A program made the position numbers and the translations under genes. Below, one piece after another: positions 19,469 through 29,315 of a DNA stretch of 64,000 bases; position 1 is the first letter of the stretch; each line of letters starts with the position of its first letter. This DNA comes from Pectinatus sottacetonis (lineage in GTDB: Bacteria > Bacillota > Negativicutes > Selenomonadales > Selenomonadaceae): the NCBI RefSeq assembly GCF_015732155.1, contig NZ_WIQK01000001.1, forward strand, positions 406,501 to 470,500, in the 5' to 3' direction. The notes under the pieces were generated by a model that ran no database searches, had not been told where the DNA came from, and worked only from the letters and a program-made list of their open reading frames with translations.

Positions 19469-19634
19469 TAGTTTAAAACTACCGTACAACAAATATTTTA
19501 AATGCAACTATTTAAAACACATTGGATACAAAATTTTTCTTAATTATAACTTAGTAAAAATTAGATAATAATCATAATAATTTAAAGTTTTTTTGCCATG
19601 GTAGTTTACTAACTGCTATATTTTGTAGTAAACT
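19469..19634 (+). promoter_or_regulatory. Promoter and dyads upstream of the polyprenyl synthase gene
   Basis: -35 TTGCCA (19593-19598), an 18-base spacer and -10 TATATT (19617-19622). The -10 lies inside a perfect 9-bp dyad, AGTTTACTA/TAGTAAACT (19603-19611 and 19626-19634), so a dimer bound there would block polymerase. A related palindrome, TAGTTTAAAACTA, lies at 19469-19481. The remainder of 19181-19592 is AT-rich and featureless. Confidence 0.45.
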
Positions 19635-19668
19635 TAATTAGTTATGAATTTACTTGTAGGTGATTTAT

Positions 19669-20640
19669 TTGTTGATTAACAAAATGTTATACATTATAAA
19701 AAAAGATTTACAAGCTCTAGAAAGCGGCTTACACCGAGAGGTTCATTCAGATGTTGCTTTAATAACCGATATCGGTGAACATTTAGTCAAGTCAGGAGGA
19801 AAAAGACTCAGACCTTCACTTTATTTTTTAGCAGCACACAGTCAGCAAAAATACAACTTAAACTACACTTTACCGCTGGCAATAACCATAGAACTCATCC
19901 ACATGGCTTCACTGGTACACGATGATGTTTTAGATAATGCATCAACCAGACGAGGTTCTGCTACAGCTAATGCTAAGTGGGGCAATAATATATCTATCTT
20001 AAGTGGTGATTTTCTCTTTGCCCGTGCTTTTGCCATAGTCGCTGATAAAAATTACGATAAACGCATATTATTACGCCTGGCTAAAATTATTTGCGGATTA
20101 AGTGAAGGTGAGATTCACCAAAATGAAAAACATTACCAATTGAGGACAGAACAGGAATATTATGATGCTATTTCGAAAAAAACTGCTGATTTTATAGCTG
20201 CCAGCTGTGAAATAGGTGGTATTACCGCCGGCTTGTCAAAAGCTGATACTGACAGTCTTTATACATATGGTCTCTATTTAGGCATGGCATTCCAAATAAC
20301 TGATGATATTTTAGATTTAACTTCAAATGAACAAAAAATAGGCAAACCAGCTGGTAACGATATTCTGCAAGGCATTATAACACTACCTGTTATAAAAGCA
20401 ATAGAAGCCAGTCCGCAAAAAGATGAACTCATTACAATAATAACTAATAAAAACGTAGATTCCTTAATGGTCAAAGATGCAATAAAAATAATAAAAAATA
20501 GTAATGGTCTTGATTATGCCCGGGAAAAAGTTTATGATTATCTTGATAAGTCAAAAAGAGTGTTACCAGATACACTTCCGCCTATAATAAAAAAGTCATT
20601 TTACCAGGTAGCTGATTTTGTAAGAAAACGTGATTTTTAA
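19669..20640 (+). CDS. Polyprenyl diphosphate synthase (heptaprenyl-type, large subunit)
   Basis: About 323 residues of the trans-isoprenyl diphosphate synthase family. The first aspartate-rich motif is in LVHDDVLDNASTRRG and the second in ITDDILDLT. It condenses isopentenyl diphosphate on an allylic primer to make the long isoprenoid tail of quinones, or undecaprenol-type lipids. The ubiD and ubiA quinone genes downstream support the quinone role. No canonical ATG is well placed: AGGTG at 19658-19662 fits TTG at 19669 or 19672, while GTG at 19660 overlaps that site. Chain length cannot be read directly. Confidence 0.9.
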   Translation: MLINKMLYIIKKDLQALESGLHREVHSDVALITDIGEHLVKSGGKRLRPSLYFLAAHSQQKYNLNYTLPLAITIELIHMASLVHDDVLDNASTRRGSATANAKWGNNISILSGDFLFARAFAIVADKNYDKRILLRLAKIICGLSEGEIHQNEKHYQLRTEQEYYDAISKKTADFIAASCEIGGITAGLSKADTDSLYTYGLYLGMAFQITDDILDLTSNEQKIGKPAGNDILQGIITLPVIKAIEASPQKDELITIITNKNVDSLMVKDAIKIIKNSNGLDYAREKVYDYLDKSKRVLPDTLPPIIKKSFYQVADFVRKRDF

Positions 20641-20755
20641 AATTAAGTATGCTATAATACAATTGTATTTATAGTTATTGCTTATTTAATAAATATAATT
20701 AATAATTAATAACATTGATTTTTTATCTTATTAATTCTTAAAAGGAGCGATGAAA

Positions 20756-21046
20756 ATGTTTGGCATTGGTGTTCCTGAACTTATCGTCATTTTGATTATT
20801 GGTTTAGTTTTATTTGGACCGGGAAAACTTCCAGAGGTAGGTCGTGCAGTAGGAAAAAGCATTAATGAGCTGAAAAAAGCAACAGCAGGTATAACTGATG
20901 CCCCGCAACAGTCGTCTCAACAGCCGGCCCAGCAGCCAGCTGCTACTGCTTCAGTCAAAACAGAAGAACCAGCCAAGACCACAGCACAGAGTACTAACAT
21001 CAACACAGCAACACAAACCAATTCTACCAAAACAACTAATAAATAA
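20756..21046 (+). CDS. tatA: Twin-arginine translocase subunit TatA, first copy
   Basis: A 96-residue single-span membrane protein: the N-terminal helix MFGIGVPELIVILIIGLVLF, then [14 protein letters not shown] and an amphipathic helix, followed by a long Q/A/T-rich tail (about 45-96). It forms the pore for folded proteins with twin-arginine signals. The chosen ATG is eight bases after AAAGGAG; the ATG six bases earlier is too close. The tail is longer and more repetitive than that of the second copy. A terminator separates the two copies. Confidence 0.93.
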   Translation: MFGIGVPELIVILIIGLVLFGPGKLPEVGRAVGKSINELKKATAGITDAPQQSSQQPAQQPAATASVKTEEPAKTTAQSTNINTATQTNSTKTTNK

Positions 21047-21051
21047 TTGTA

Positions 21052-21084
21052 AGGCGTCTTTGAATTTTAAAGGCGCTTTTTAAT
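21052..21084 (+). terminator. Terminator after the first tatA
   Basis: GCGTCTTT/AAAGGCGC (one wobble pair) followed by TTTTT. It would limit read-through from the first tatA into the second tatA and tatC. Confidence 0.75.
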
Positions 21085-21191
21085 TATTTATCAGTTTAAT
21101 AATTAAAATATTATAAAGCCCTGTTTTGAAACACAAGATATTTTCTTAGATGAATTTAGGTTAATCATGTTAAATTATTAGGAGGATAAAA

Positions 21192-21404
21192 ATGTTTGAT
21201 ATAGGCGTACCTGAGTTACTACTCATTTTGATCATCGGGCTCATATTTTTTGGTCCCGGTAAATTACCTGAATTAGGCAAAGCCATAGGAAAAAGCATCA
21301 AAGAATTCAAAAATGCTTCATCAGAAAATGAATCATCCGCTTCAAAAGAAAAACCTTTTACTGAAGAAAAAATTATTGATGTAAAAGAAGAACAGAAAAA
21401 GTGA
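21192..21404 (+). CDS. tatA: Twin-arginine translocase subunit TatA, second copy
   Basis: A 70-residue TatA-type protein, with helix [20 protein letters not shown], then [14 protein letters not shown] and a short charged tail. It is 10 bases upstream of tatC and preceded by TAGGAGG, so it is likely translated with tatC. The two TatA paralogues are about 70% alike in the first 45 residues and differ in the tail. Either could play a TatB-like part, since no distinct TatB is present; that is inference. Confidence 0.92.
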   Translation: MFDIGVPELLLILIIGLIFFGPGKLPELGKAIGKSIKEFKNASSENESSASKEKPFTEEKIIDVKEEQKK

Positions 21405-21414
21405 GTGCTATGCT

Positions 21415-22191
21415 ATGACACAAGATAAATATCCTGCCGAATTGCAAAATACAAGAACGGATGAAATGCTGCCTTCAACTGAAATAAATGAGATTCCTGC
21501 GGGGAATATGACATTAATCGGTCATCTTGAGGAACTGCGCAAACGTATAATAAAAAGTCTTATTGCTATAGTTGCGGGCAGCACTATTTGTTATTATTTC
21601 ATAGATAATATAATGCATTATCTGACGCTCCCTGCTGGCAAACTCTATTATATGCAGCCAACAGAAGCCTTTTTCACTTATATAAAAGTTTCTATCTTTG
21701 CCGGTTTCTTATTAGCCCTACCCATAGTATTATATCAGATATGGTGTTTTGTCCTGCCTGCCCTGACCATAAAAGAAAAAAAGATTTTACTTTTAGTAGT
21801 TCCTTCTTCAGTATTATTATTTTTCTGTGGCCTGGCTTTCTCTTTCTTTTTAGTAATGCCAGCCGCTATAAAGTTTTTTATTGGTTTTAGTGATAATAAT
21901 CTAATGCCGCTTTTTTCTGTAAGCCATTATTTTACTTTTGTCATTTCTTTTGTCCTGCCATTTGGTTTAGTATTTGAACTACCGCTTATTGTTATACTAT
22001 TAGCAAAAATAGGGCTTGTAACATCTAAGTTTCTTATAAAAAAATGGCGTATTGTTGTTTTTCTGACATTTGTAATTGGTGCTGTTATTTCTCCTACACC
22101 TGATATGTTCACCCAGACAACCATTGCCCTTCCCATGATTTTTCTATATTTTTCCAGTTATTTTATTGTTCGTTTTATCCTAAAAAAATAA
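21415..22191 (+). CDS. tatC: Sec-independent translocase subunit TatC
   Basis: A 258-residue six-span membrane protein that recognises twin-arginine signal peptides. The N-terminal cytoplasmic motif LIGHLEELRKRIIKSL and the loop LTIKEKK are family hallmarks. The first 30 residues form a polar extension. It follows tatA by 10 bases; together with the two TatA copies it makes a complete translocase that exports cofactor-containing proteins of respiratory chains. Confidence 0.96.
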   Translation: MTQDKYPAELQNTRTDEMLPSTEINEIPAGNMTLIGHLEELRKRIIKSLIAIVAGSTICYYFIDNIMHYLTLPAGKLYYMQPTEAFFTYIKVSIFAGFLLALPIVLYQIWCFVLPALTIKEKKILLLVVPSSVLLFFCGLAFSFFLVMPAAIKFFIGFSDNNLMPLFSVSHYFTFVISFVLPFGLVFELPLIVILLAKIGLVTSKFLIKKWRIVVFLTFVIGAVISPTPDMFTQTTIALPMIFLYFSSYFIVRFILKK

Positions 22192-22233
22192 CAAATTATC
22201 TCGTTTAAAATATTTATGAAAAGAGGTTCCTGC

Positions 22234-23694
22234 ATGGCTTTTAATGATTTACGCGAATTCATAACCGTATTAGAAGAAAAAGGATTATTGAAACGCATAC
22301 ATACACCAGTAGATTGTTACTTGGAAATCACTGAAATAACTGATCGTATCTGTAAAATGGATGGCAATAAAAATGTTGCCCTATTATTTGAAAATGTTAA
22401 GGGATATGATATTCCTGTATTAATAAATGCTTTTGGTTCTATGCAGCGTATGGCTATTGCGCTCGGCGTGGAAAAACTCGAAGATGTGCCAAATGATTTA
22501 AGGGAAATTTTAAGACTTCCTTATATATCATTACAAAAGAAAATGGATCTTATCCATATTATTCCTATGGCTAAAAGAGCTATAAATTTCCCCAAATATG
22601 TAAAAAAAGCTCCCTGTAAAGAAGTTATTATAAAAGATAATCCTTCTTTGGATAAATTTCCTATTCTCACCTGCTGGCCACAGGACGGCGGTCCTTTTAT
22701 TACCTTGCCGCTAGTATTTACCAAAAATCCTGTTACTAAAAAAAGAAATGTCGGTATGTACCGCCTGCAGAAATATAATCGCAATACAACTGGTATGCAT
22801 TGGCATATCCACAAAAATGGAGCGGAAAATTTCCGGGAATATAAGCGTCTGGGATATACTAAACTAGAAGCAGCTGTTGCCATAGGAACAGATCCGGTCC
22901 TTACTTATGCTGCTACGGCACCTCTGCCACGTGATGTAGATGAAATGGTATTTGCTGGCTTTTTACGAAAAAAATCAGTAGAAATGGTAAAATGCGAAAC
23001 CGTCGACATAGAAGTCCCTGCATCTAGTGAAATAGTATTAGAAGGTTATGTAAATATAGATGAAACACGCCGCGAAGGTCCTTTCGGTGATCATACCGGT
23101 TATTATTCATTAGCTGATGAATATCCAGTATTTCATATAACCTGCATTACTCATCGAAAAAATCCTGTTTACTTCACAACCATTGTCGGTAAACCACCTA
23201 TGGAAGACTGCTATCTCGCCAAAGCCACTGAAAGAATTTTTCTACCTTTAATGCAACAATTAATACCTGAAATAGTAGATATAAATTGCCCGCTTGAAGG
23301 TGTTTTCCATAATTGCATGATGATTTCCATAAAAAAAACCTACCCCCAGCAGGCAAAAAAAGTAATGCAGGCTATTTGGGGCATGGGACAGGCCATGTTT
23401 ACAAAAATGATCATCATCGTAGACGCACATGTAAATGTACAGGATACAAAAGAAGTGTGGTGGCGTGTCTATAATAACATAGATGCTAAACAAGATATTA
23501 CAATGGTAGACGGTCCGCTTGATGTTCTGGATCACTCTTCACCAATGCCAAAGTGGGGTACCAAAATTGGCATTGATGCGACAAAGACTTGGCCAGAAGA
23601 AGGACATACCCGTGAATGGCCAGATGAAATTACAATGTCGGATGATATAAAAAAGACTGTTGATGAAAAATGGAAGGATCTTGGTCTTGAATAA
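22234..23694 (+). CDS. UbiD-family decarboxylase, probable menaquinone synthesis (MqnL-like)
   Basis: About 486 residues of the prenyl-FMN-dependent UbiD family. The conserved catalytic region is REGPFGDHTGYYS, and RNVGMYRLQ and TGMHWHIHKNGA are typical of the family. With the polyprenyl synthase and UbiA prenyltransferase beside it, it most likely removes the carboxylate of a prenylated naphthoate or benzoate in quinone synthesis, as MqnL does in the futalosine pathway. I place the start at 22234, after AAAAGAGG; the ATG 18 bases earlier overlaps no usable site. Its last eight bases overlap ubiA. Confidence 0.85.
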   Translation: MAFNDLREFITVLEEKGLLKRIHTPVDCYLEITEITDRICKMDGNKNVALLFENVKGYDIPVLINAFGSMQRMAIALGVEKLEDVPNDLREILRLPYISLQKKMDLIHIIPMAKRAINFPKYVKKAPCKEVIIKDNPSLDKFPILTCWPQDGGPFITLPLVFTKNPVTKKRNVGMYRLQKYNRNTTGMHWHIHKNGAENFREYKRLGYTKLEAAVAIGTDPVLTYAATAPLPRDVDEMVFAGFLRKKSVEMVKCETVDIEVPASSEIVLEGYVNIDETRREGPFGDHTGYYSLADEYPVFHITCITHRKNPVYFTTIVGKPPMEDCYLAKATERIFLPLMQQLIPEIVDINCPLEGVFHNCMMISIKKTYPQQAKKVMQAIWGMGQAMFTKMIIIVDAHVNVQDTKEVWWRVYNNIDAKQDITMVDGPLDVLDHSSPMPKWGTKIGIDATKTWPEEGHTREWPDEITMSDDIKKTVDEKWKDLGLE

Positions 23695-24538
23695 AATATC
23701 CGCTCATGTCAATAACATTGCTTTACATCATACTATCTTTGCCCTGCCATTTGCCTATATGGGAATGTTTTTAGCTACCGATGGACTTCCCTCATTACAT
23801 GATTTCATTTTCATAACCCTTGCCATGATTGGCGCAAGAAGTACTGCCTTAATCCTTGATAATCTCATAGATTTAAAATATGACCGGCTTCAACCGCGCT
23901 TGGCCAAAAGGCCCATGGTAACTGGCGATGTTAAAACTCCTGAAGTACTCATTTTAATGTTCATAAGCATCATTCTCTTTACTTTTTCTGCATTGCAACT
24001 TGCCCCTATATGCATATATCTTGCCCCGTTGGCTATCTTGATTCTTTTCCTATACCCTTATACAAAACGTTTTACATTCATGTGCCATTTTGTTTTGGGG
24101 AGTGCTCTAGCTATGGCACCAATAGGCAGTTATATTGCTGTGACCGGGACTATAAATCTTCCCATTTTAATTCTTGGGCTTGGTGTATGTTTATGGATTG
24201 GTGGGTTCGATGCTATTTACGGCAGTCAGGATGAAGCTTTTGATAAAAAACACGGACTGCACTCACTGGCAACAAAATTTACTGCCCGTAGGGTTTTTCC
24301 CATAATCTCTGTTGTCCATTTTATAAGTATTATCTGTTTTATTATCACTGGCTATGCCTATCATCTTACCTACACTTATTATATAGGTATATTAATTGCC
24401 ATAATAACATTAATTTATCAGCACTCAATCGTTTCACCTTATAATTACAGCCGATTAACACAAGTATATTTTATGCGTAATGGAATAGTTTCCATTGTCA
24501 TATTCATATTTACAGTAATCAGCATATCAGCAAAATAA
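23687..24538 (+). CDS. UbiA-family prenyltransferase (MqnP-like)
   Basis: A 283-residue membrane prenyltransferase with about eight helices. The first aspartate-rich motif is DNLIDLKYD at about 58-66, and the second is in GFDAIYGSQDEAFDK. It attaches the polyprenyl tail to an aromatic acid in menaquinone or ubiquinone-type synthesis. The start is taken as TTG at 23687, nine bases after GGAAGG, overlapping the ubiD stop; ATG codons at 23660 and 23663 lack a site. Gene order polyprenyl synthase, ubiD, ubiA supports a role in respiratory quinone production. Confidence 0.85.
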   Translation: MNKISAHVNNIALHHTIFALPFAYMGMFLATDGLPSLHDFIFITLAMIGARSTALILDNLIDLKYDRLQPRLAKRPMVTGDVKTPEVLILMFISIILFTFSALQLAPICIYLAPLAILILFLYPYTKRFTFMCHFVLGSALAMAPIGSYIAVTGTINLPILILGLGVCLWIGGFDAIYGSQDEAFDKKHGLHSLATKFTARRVFPIISVVHFISIICFIITGYAYHLTYTYYIGILIAIITLIYQHSIVSPYNYSRLTQVYFMRNGIVSIVIFIFTVISISAK

Positions 24539-24555
24539 ATTTTAGGAGGACTATG

Positions 24556-25416
24556 ATGTCAGCAATTATCCTCGCCGGAAAAATATATGCCGAGCAACTA
24601 AAACAAGCCGCTAAAAACAAAATAAATGCATTAATAGAAAAAACTGGTATTCATCCCGGTCTTACCGTTATAATCGTAGGAGAAGATCCTGCTTCACAAA
24701 TTTATGTGAGAAATAAACACCGTACTTGTGAAGAAATGGGTATAAACTCACAAATAGTACGATTGCCCGCAGATGTATCTAAAAATGAACTTATTAAAAA
24801 TATAAAAATGCTTAATGAAAATAAAACGGTGCACGGTATTTTACTGCAGCTTCCCTTACCTCAGCATTTACAAAAATATGAAAGTGAAATTCTTTATAAA
24901 ATAGCTCCACATAAAGATGTTGATGGTTTTCATCCTGTAAATGTTGGTAAATTATCTATTGGCGAAAAAGCTCTAGTACCATGTACACCTTTTGGTTGTA
25001 TAAAAATGCTGGAGCTTGCCAATATTCCTATAGATGGAAAAAATGCCGTTATAATCGGCAGAAGCAACATCGTAGGCAAACCTATGGCTAATTTATTGCT
25101 TGCACATAATGCAACAGTTACAATCTGTCATTCTCACACAAAAAATCTGCCATATATAACAGCCAATGCTGACATTCTTATTTCCGCAGTGGGTAAGCCA
25201 GGATTTGTTACAGCAGATATGGTAAAACCAGGTGCTACAGTAATCGATATAGGTATAAATCGTATAGCACCAAAAAAAATTGTCGGTGATGTAGATTTTC
25301 AAAATGTTAAAGAAAAAGCCGGTTTCATTACGCCTGTTCCAGGTGGTGTAGGTTTATTGACAATTGCAATGCTAATGCATAACACAGCTGACGCTGCTTA
25401 TCATCAATTATTATGA
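24556..25416 (+). CDS. folD: Bifunctional methylenetetrahydrofolate dehydrogenase/cyclohydrolase
   Basis: A 286-residue FolD. The N-terminal catalytic lysine is in YVRNKHRTCEEMG (the conserved YxxxK motif), GILLQLPLP is the substrate loop, and the NADP-binding VIIGRSNIVGKP lies near residue 160. PGGVGLLTIAMLMHNT closes the protein. It interconverts methylene-, methenyl- and formyl-tetrahydrofolate. With fhs just downstream it forms a one-carbon module that makes formyl-tetrahydrofolate from either end. Two adjacent ATGs follow AGGAGGA; the second fits the spacing better. Confidence 0.95.
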   Translation: MSAIILAGKIYAEQLKQAAKNKINALIEKTGIHPGLTVIIVGEDPASQIYVRNKHRTCEEMGINSQIVRLPADVSKNELIKNIKMLNENKTVHGILLQLPLPQHLQKYESEILYKIAPHKDVDGFHPVNVGKLSIGEKALVPCTPFGCIKMLELANIPIDGKNAVIIGRSNIVGKPMANLLLAHNATVTICHSHTKNLPYITANADILISAVGKPGFVTADMVKPGATVIDIGINRIAPKKIVGDVDFQNVKEKAGFITPVPGGVGLLTIAMLMHNTADAAYHQLL

Positions 25417-25487
25417 TGTCTGCTAATATAAAAAATATATTAACTAGAAAATAATGCTGCATAATTATAATTTTGGAGGGTTATAAA

Positions 25488-27155
25488 ATGAAAAGTGATG
25501 TAGAAATTGCCCAAGAAGCGAAAATGGAACGCATTGAGAAAATTGCTGCCCAACTTGATCTTGACGAAAATGATTTAGAATTATATGGTAAATACAAGGC
25601 AAAGTTATCTATACATACATGGGATAAAATAAAAAATAATAAAAATGGTAAACTTATTTTAGTAACGGCTATAAATCCCACACCTGCTGGTGAAGGCAAA
25701 ACAACAACTAGTATTGGCCTTGGTGATGCACTCCATTCTTTGGGTAAAAAAACAGCCTTAGCACTGCGAGAACCATCACTTGGTCCATGCTTCGGAATAA
25801 AAGGTGGTGCTGCCGGTGGCGGTTATTCACAGGTAGTGCCTATGGAAGATATAAATTTACATTTTACAGGGGACTTCCACGCCATAACTTCTGCTCATAA
25901 TTTACTTGCCGCTGTTCTTGATAATCATTTACAGCAAGGAAACGCGCTTGACATTGATGTACGCCGTATAACGTGGCGTCGCGTTGTCGATCTAAATGAC
26001 AGGGCTTTGCGCAATATAATATGTGGTCTTGGGGGCAAGGCTCACGGTATCCCCCGTGAAACAGGTTTTGATATTACTGTAGCTTCTGAATTAATGGCTA
26101 TACTATGCCTAGCTGATAATTTACAGGATGCCAAAAAACGTATTGGCCGTATCGTAGTTGCCTATACACGTGCCGGCAAGCCCGTATACGCTGATGATTT
26201 AAAGGTAACTGGGGCACTAGCACTTTTATTAAAAGATGCTATAAAACCAAATCTGGTTCAATCACTGGAAGAAACACCTGCTTTTATTCATGGCGGCCCA
26301 TTTGCCAATATTGCGCATGGCTGCAATAGTGTTCTAGCTACAAAATATGCTCTTAAATTAGCAGATTACGTTGTTACAGAGGCAGGTTTCGGAGCCGATC
26401 TCGGAGCCGAAAAATTTATAAATATAAAATGCCGTTTCGCCAACTTAAAACCAGACGCAGTAGTAATAGTTGCAACTATTCGTGCTTTAAAAATGCATGG
26501 TAGGCTTGCCAAAAATGAACTTAATAAACCAGATTTAAACGCCCTAAGGCTAGGAATAAATAATCTCACCAAACACATTGAAAACATAAAATCATTTGGT
26601 TTGCCTGCTGTTATAGCGATTAATCAATTTCCTACAGATACCGAAGAAGAAATAGCCTTACTAGAAGAACAATGTAAAAAACTCGGCGCAGAATTCTCCT
26701 TATCAACCGTATATACCGATGGCAGTCAGGGAGGTATTGACCTGGCCAATAAAGTTATTGCAGCAGCAAATTTACCATCGGAACTTAAATTTACATATAC
26801 TGATGACATGTCCATAAAAGAAAAAATTGCTGCTGTTGCCACTAAAATTTACGGTGCTGATGGAGTCAATTATACTAAGGCGGCAGAAAAAGCCATTGCT
26901 GAATTAACTCAGCTCAATTTTGCCAAACTTCCTGTATGCATGGCTAAAACTCAATATTCACTAAGCGATGATATGAATAAATTAGGTCGTCCTACTAATT
27001 TCAAAATAACTATTCGTGAGATTCATTTGTCTGCTGGCGCTGGTTTCATTGTTGCCCTTGCTGGAAATATACTGACGATGCCAGGTCTGCCCAAAAAACC
27101 AGCAGCTGAAAACATGGATATAGATATAAACGGGAAAATAACCGGATTATTTTAA
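25488..27155 (+). CDS. fhs: Formate-tetrahydrofolate ligase
   Basis: A 555-residue enzyme making 10-formyl-tetrahydrofolate from formate, ATP and tetrahydrofolate. The P-loop [10 protein letters not shown] is at about 65-74, and family blocks [20 protein letters not shown] and [13 protein letters not shown] are intact. Full length for the family. The true start is the ATG at 25488 after GGAGGG; a TTG 15 bases upstream is inside the binding site. A strong terminator follows, so folD-fhs is the end of the transcript begun around the tat or ubi genes. Confidence 0.96.
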   Translation: MKSDVEIAQEAKMERIEKIAAQLDLDENDLELYGKYKAKLSIHTWDKIKNNKNGKLILVTAINPTPAGEGKTTTSIGLGDALHSLGKKTALALREPSLGPCFGIKGGAAGGGYSQVVPMEDINLHFTGDFHAITSAHNLLAAVLDNHLQQGNALDIDVRRITWRRVVDLNDRALRNIICGLGGKAHGIPRETGFDITVASELMAILCLADNLQDAKKRIGRIVVAYTRAGKPVYADDLKVTGALALLLKDAIKPNLVQSLEETPAFIHGGPFANIAHGCNSVLATKYALKLADYVVTEAGFGADLGAEKFINIKCRFANLKPDAVVIVATIRALKMHGRLAKNELNKPDLNALRLGINNLTKHIENIKSFGLPAVIAINQFPTDTEEEIALLEEQCKKLGAEFSLSTVYTDGSQGGIDLANKVIAAANLPSELKFTYTDDMSIKEKIAAVATKIYGADGVNYTKAAEKAIAELTQLNFAKLPVCMAKTQYSLSDDMNKLGRPTNFKITIREIHLSAGAGFIVALAGNILTMPGLPKKPAAENMDIDINGKITGLF

Positions 27156-27207
27156 AATTATTCTTGCATTTAATCACTATAGGGAATATTATAATGGTAG
27201 TTGTCAA

Positions 27208-27258
27208 CTAAAAGGTCAGACGCAGTTGTTATTGTCTGACCTTTAGTCTTGCTTTTTA
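27208..27258 (+). terminator. Terminator after fhs
   Basis: AAAGGTCAGAC/GTCTGACCTTT (27211-27221 and 27234-27244) is extended by flanking pairs and followed by GCTTTTTATT. The rest of 27156-27427 holds only AT-rich sequence and presumably the promoter of the next gene. Confidence 0.85.
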
Positions 27259-27427
27259 TTAGTTATACTTTTGCGCGGACAAACTAAATCTGTCTTTATG
27301 GTTTCACAGGAAAAGGAAATCGAAGGCAAATATCTATATAAAATATTCACTTAATTAATTATTTATATCTAAAATATTTTAATATAGGTATTTAAAAATT
27401 ATTTACAAATAAAACAAGGAGTGTTTT

Positions 27428-28684
27428 ATGCAAATACATCATATTAACCCATTGAATCTCATAAAATCTTTATCAATGGCCTTAGAATTATTATCAACTA
27501 ATTTATCTTTTCACCATTGGCGTGTTGCCATTATTTCTATGGCTATTGCTGAAGAAATGCCACTATCCTATACAGAGTGCTCCACCCTTCTGCAGGCTGC
27601 CCTGTTGCATGATATTGGTGCTGCTACAAGCTGGAGTGCAAGAATAAAATTAAGATCTAATGGATGGTATCATGAAAAAAAGATTAAGGGGAAATATGCT
27701 CTTCATGCCTATAATGGATACAAATTTTTACAACCATCGCATATTTTTGATGATATTGGAAAAATAATTCTTTACCATCATACAGATTGGCAAGATTCGA
27801 CTACTGCTAAAAAAACTATTCCCATACAATCAAGAATACTACGTCTGGCTGATTATCTGGAAGTATGTATAAAACCAGATAAACACATACTTTTACAAGC
27901 TGAAGATATAACAGAAGATATCATAAAAAAATCAGGTACAACTTTTTCTCCAGAAATAGTGAAATATTTTACTAAAATTTCCCACAGGGAAAGCTTTTGG
28001 CTTAACATAGTTGATAATTCTTATGCGGAACTTTTTTTCAGCCGCAATAATTTTTATGGCATGACTATGCCATATACAGAGGAAGATGTCATAGATGTTG
28101 CCAAAATTTTTGCTAACATAATTGATGAAGCCAGTGGTTTTACTTATAGACATTCCCGCAGTGTTTCTAAAGTATCTGTTTTTCTGGCTCAAAAAAAAGG
28201 CTTTTCCGAAAAAGAATTACAAGATATGATGATCGCTGGTCTGTTACACGATATCGGTAAACTATCTATTCCTAATTCTATTTTAGAAAAACCTGGTGCT
28301 TTAAACAAGGAAGAATTTGCCTTAATAAGACAGCATACTTATTATACTTATAGAATTCTTCAGCAGATAGACGGATTTCAGCAAATAGCTGAATGGGCTG
28401 CATATCATCACGAATATCTAGATGGCTCCGGCTATCCATTCCATCTTAAGGGAGCTGACTTATCTCTTGGTTCACGAATAGTAGCTGTTGCTGATGTCTT
28501 TACCGCTTTGCGAGAAGATCGCCCATACCGCCAGGGACTCCCTAAGGAAAAAATATTATCTATTGTATTAAATATGGCAGATAATAACAAACTCGATAAA
28601 AAAATAGTACATCTACTGGCAGAAAATTATTCAACAATTTCACTTTTAGTCAAAGGCAGTGGCAAGGGAATCGACCCACGCTAA
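27428..28684 (+). CDS. Tandem HD / HD-GYP domain phosphohydrolase
   Basis: A 418-residue cytoplasmic protein with two HD-type domains. The N-terminal one (about 28-150) has HHWRVAI, LLHDIGAAT and YHHTDW. The C-terminal one (about 235-400) is a complete HD-GYP domain, with HSRSVSKVS, LLHDIGKL, HHE at 327-329 and GYP at 335-337. HD-GYP domains hydrolyse cyclic di-GMP or related dinucleotides; the residues needed are present. No GGDEF or receiver domain is fused. The start follows AAGGAGTG. A companion HD gene lies convergently just beyond a shared hairpin. Confidence 0.88.
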   Translation: MQIHHINPLNLIKSLSMALELLSTNLSFHHWRVAIISMAIAEEMPLSYTECSTLLQAALLHDIGAATSWSARIKLRSNGWYHEKKIKGKYALHAYNGYKFLQPSHIFDDIGKIILYHHTDWQDSTTAKKTIPIQSRILRLADYLEVCIKPDKHILLQAEDITEDIIKKSGTTFSPEIVKYFTKISHRESFWLNIVDNSYAELFFSRNNFYGMTMPYTEEDVIDVAKIFANIIDEASGFTYRHSRSVSKVSVFLAQKKGFSEKELQDMMIAGLLHDIGKLSIPNSILEKPGALNKEEFALIRQHTYYTYRILQQIDGFQQIAEWAAYHHEYLDGSGYPFHLKGADLSLGSRIVAVADVFTALREDRPYRQGLPKEKILSIVLNMADNNKLDKKIVHLLAENYSTISLLVKGSGKGIDPR

Positions 28685-28808
28685 AAAGAACTGTCGCATG
28701 TAAACATTTTCATTCATAAATATGCACATATACTTCTTGTCTTTTCTAAAAAACAAAGCAGTTATGGCACCTTTATGGGGGCAATGTCATTCATGCGACA
28801 GCTTTTTT
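28684..28808. terminator. Long-range hairpin shared by two converging HD genes
   Basis: A perfect 10-bp stem, CTGTCGCATG (28691-28700) and CATGCGACAG (28792-28801), is extended by AAAAAG/CTTTTT and closes a 91-base loop. T runs flank both ends, so it can stop both convergent genes. The loop is far longer than in a normal terminator and could be a small RNA or an inserted repeat element. Confidence 0.55.
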
Positions 28809-28810
28809 TA

Positions 28811-29314
28811 TTATAAAGCAAACATACGTGAGCAGATATATCTTCCGGCAACTGTGCGAAAAATTCTATTATATGCTGATTTAACAGTTTCTTCACCCGC
28901 TGTATCTTCATATAAATTAACTAAAAAATCCGCCTCTACCAGAATTTGATAATCCTTCCCAATAATATTACTATAGGTATGATGATGGGCAATAAGAAAT
29001 AAGACCCGTTTTTTCACTGCTTCATCAACATGCAGTGCTGTCAAAATTTTCTCTGCTTCTGCCGGCCCCTCTTGTTCCTGCAGTTTCCCGCTACAGGAAC
29101 CATATTTTTCTTCCGCCGGCCTGATTCCAATATCGTGCATCAATGCTGCAATTTCTAAAATATTCTGCTCTTTATTAGAAAGTTTTTCCATTTTTCCTAT
29201 CATGGAGGCATACGTATACACTTTTGTAAAATGCTGAATACGCTTGGCATCCCCTTTAAAATAATCCAGCATACTGGTAAAAACTTTATTTGTAATACAT
29301 ATCTCTCCTTTCAT
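28811..29314 (-). CDS. HD-domain phosphohydrolase
   Basis: A 167-residue single HD-domain protein (HFTKVYTYASMIG, AALMHDIGIRP, IAHHHTY and EADFLVNL supply the metal ligands). The substrate is unknown; relatives act on nucleotides. It starts one base after the stop of the P-loop/Gls24 gene, so the two are translationally coupled. The ATG at 29314 has no clear binding site of its own; an AAAGGAGAG lies inside the first codons, which leaves the exact start open. Confidence 0.8.
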   Translation of the reverse strand: MKGEICITNKVFTSMLDYFKGDAKRIQHFTKVYTYASMIGKMEKLSNKEQNILEIAALMHDIGIRPAEEKYGSCSGKLQEQEGPAEAEKILTALHVDEAVKKRVLFLIAHHHTYSNIIGKDYQILVEADFLVNLYEDTAGEETVKSAYNRIFRTVAGRYICSRMFAL

Positions 29315-29315
29315 T

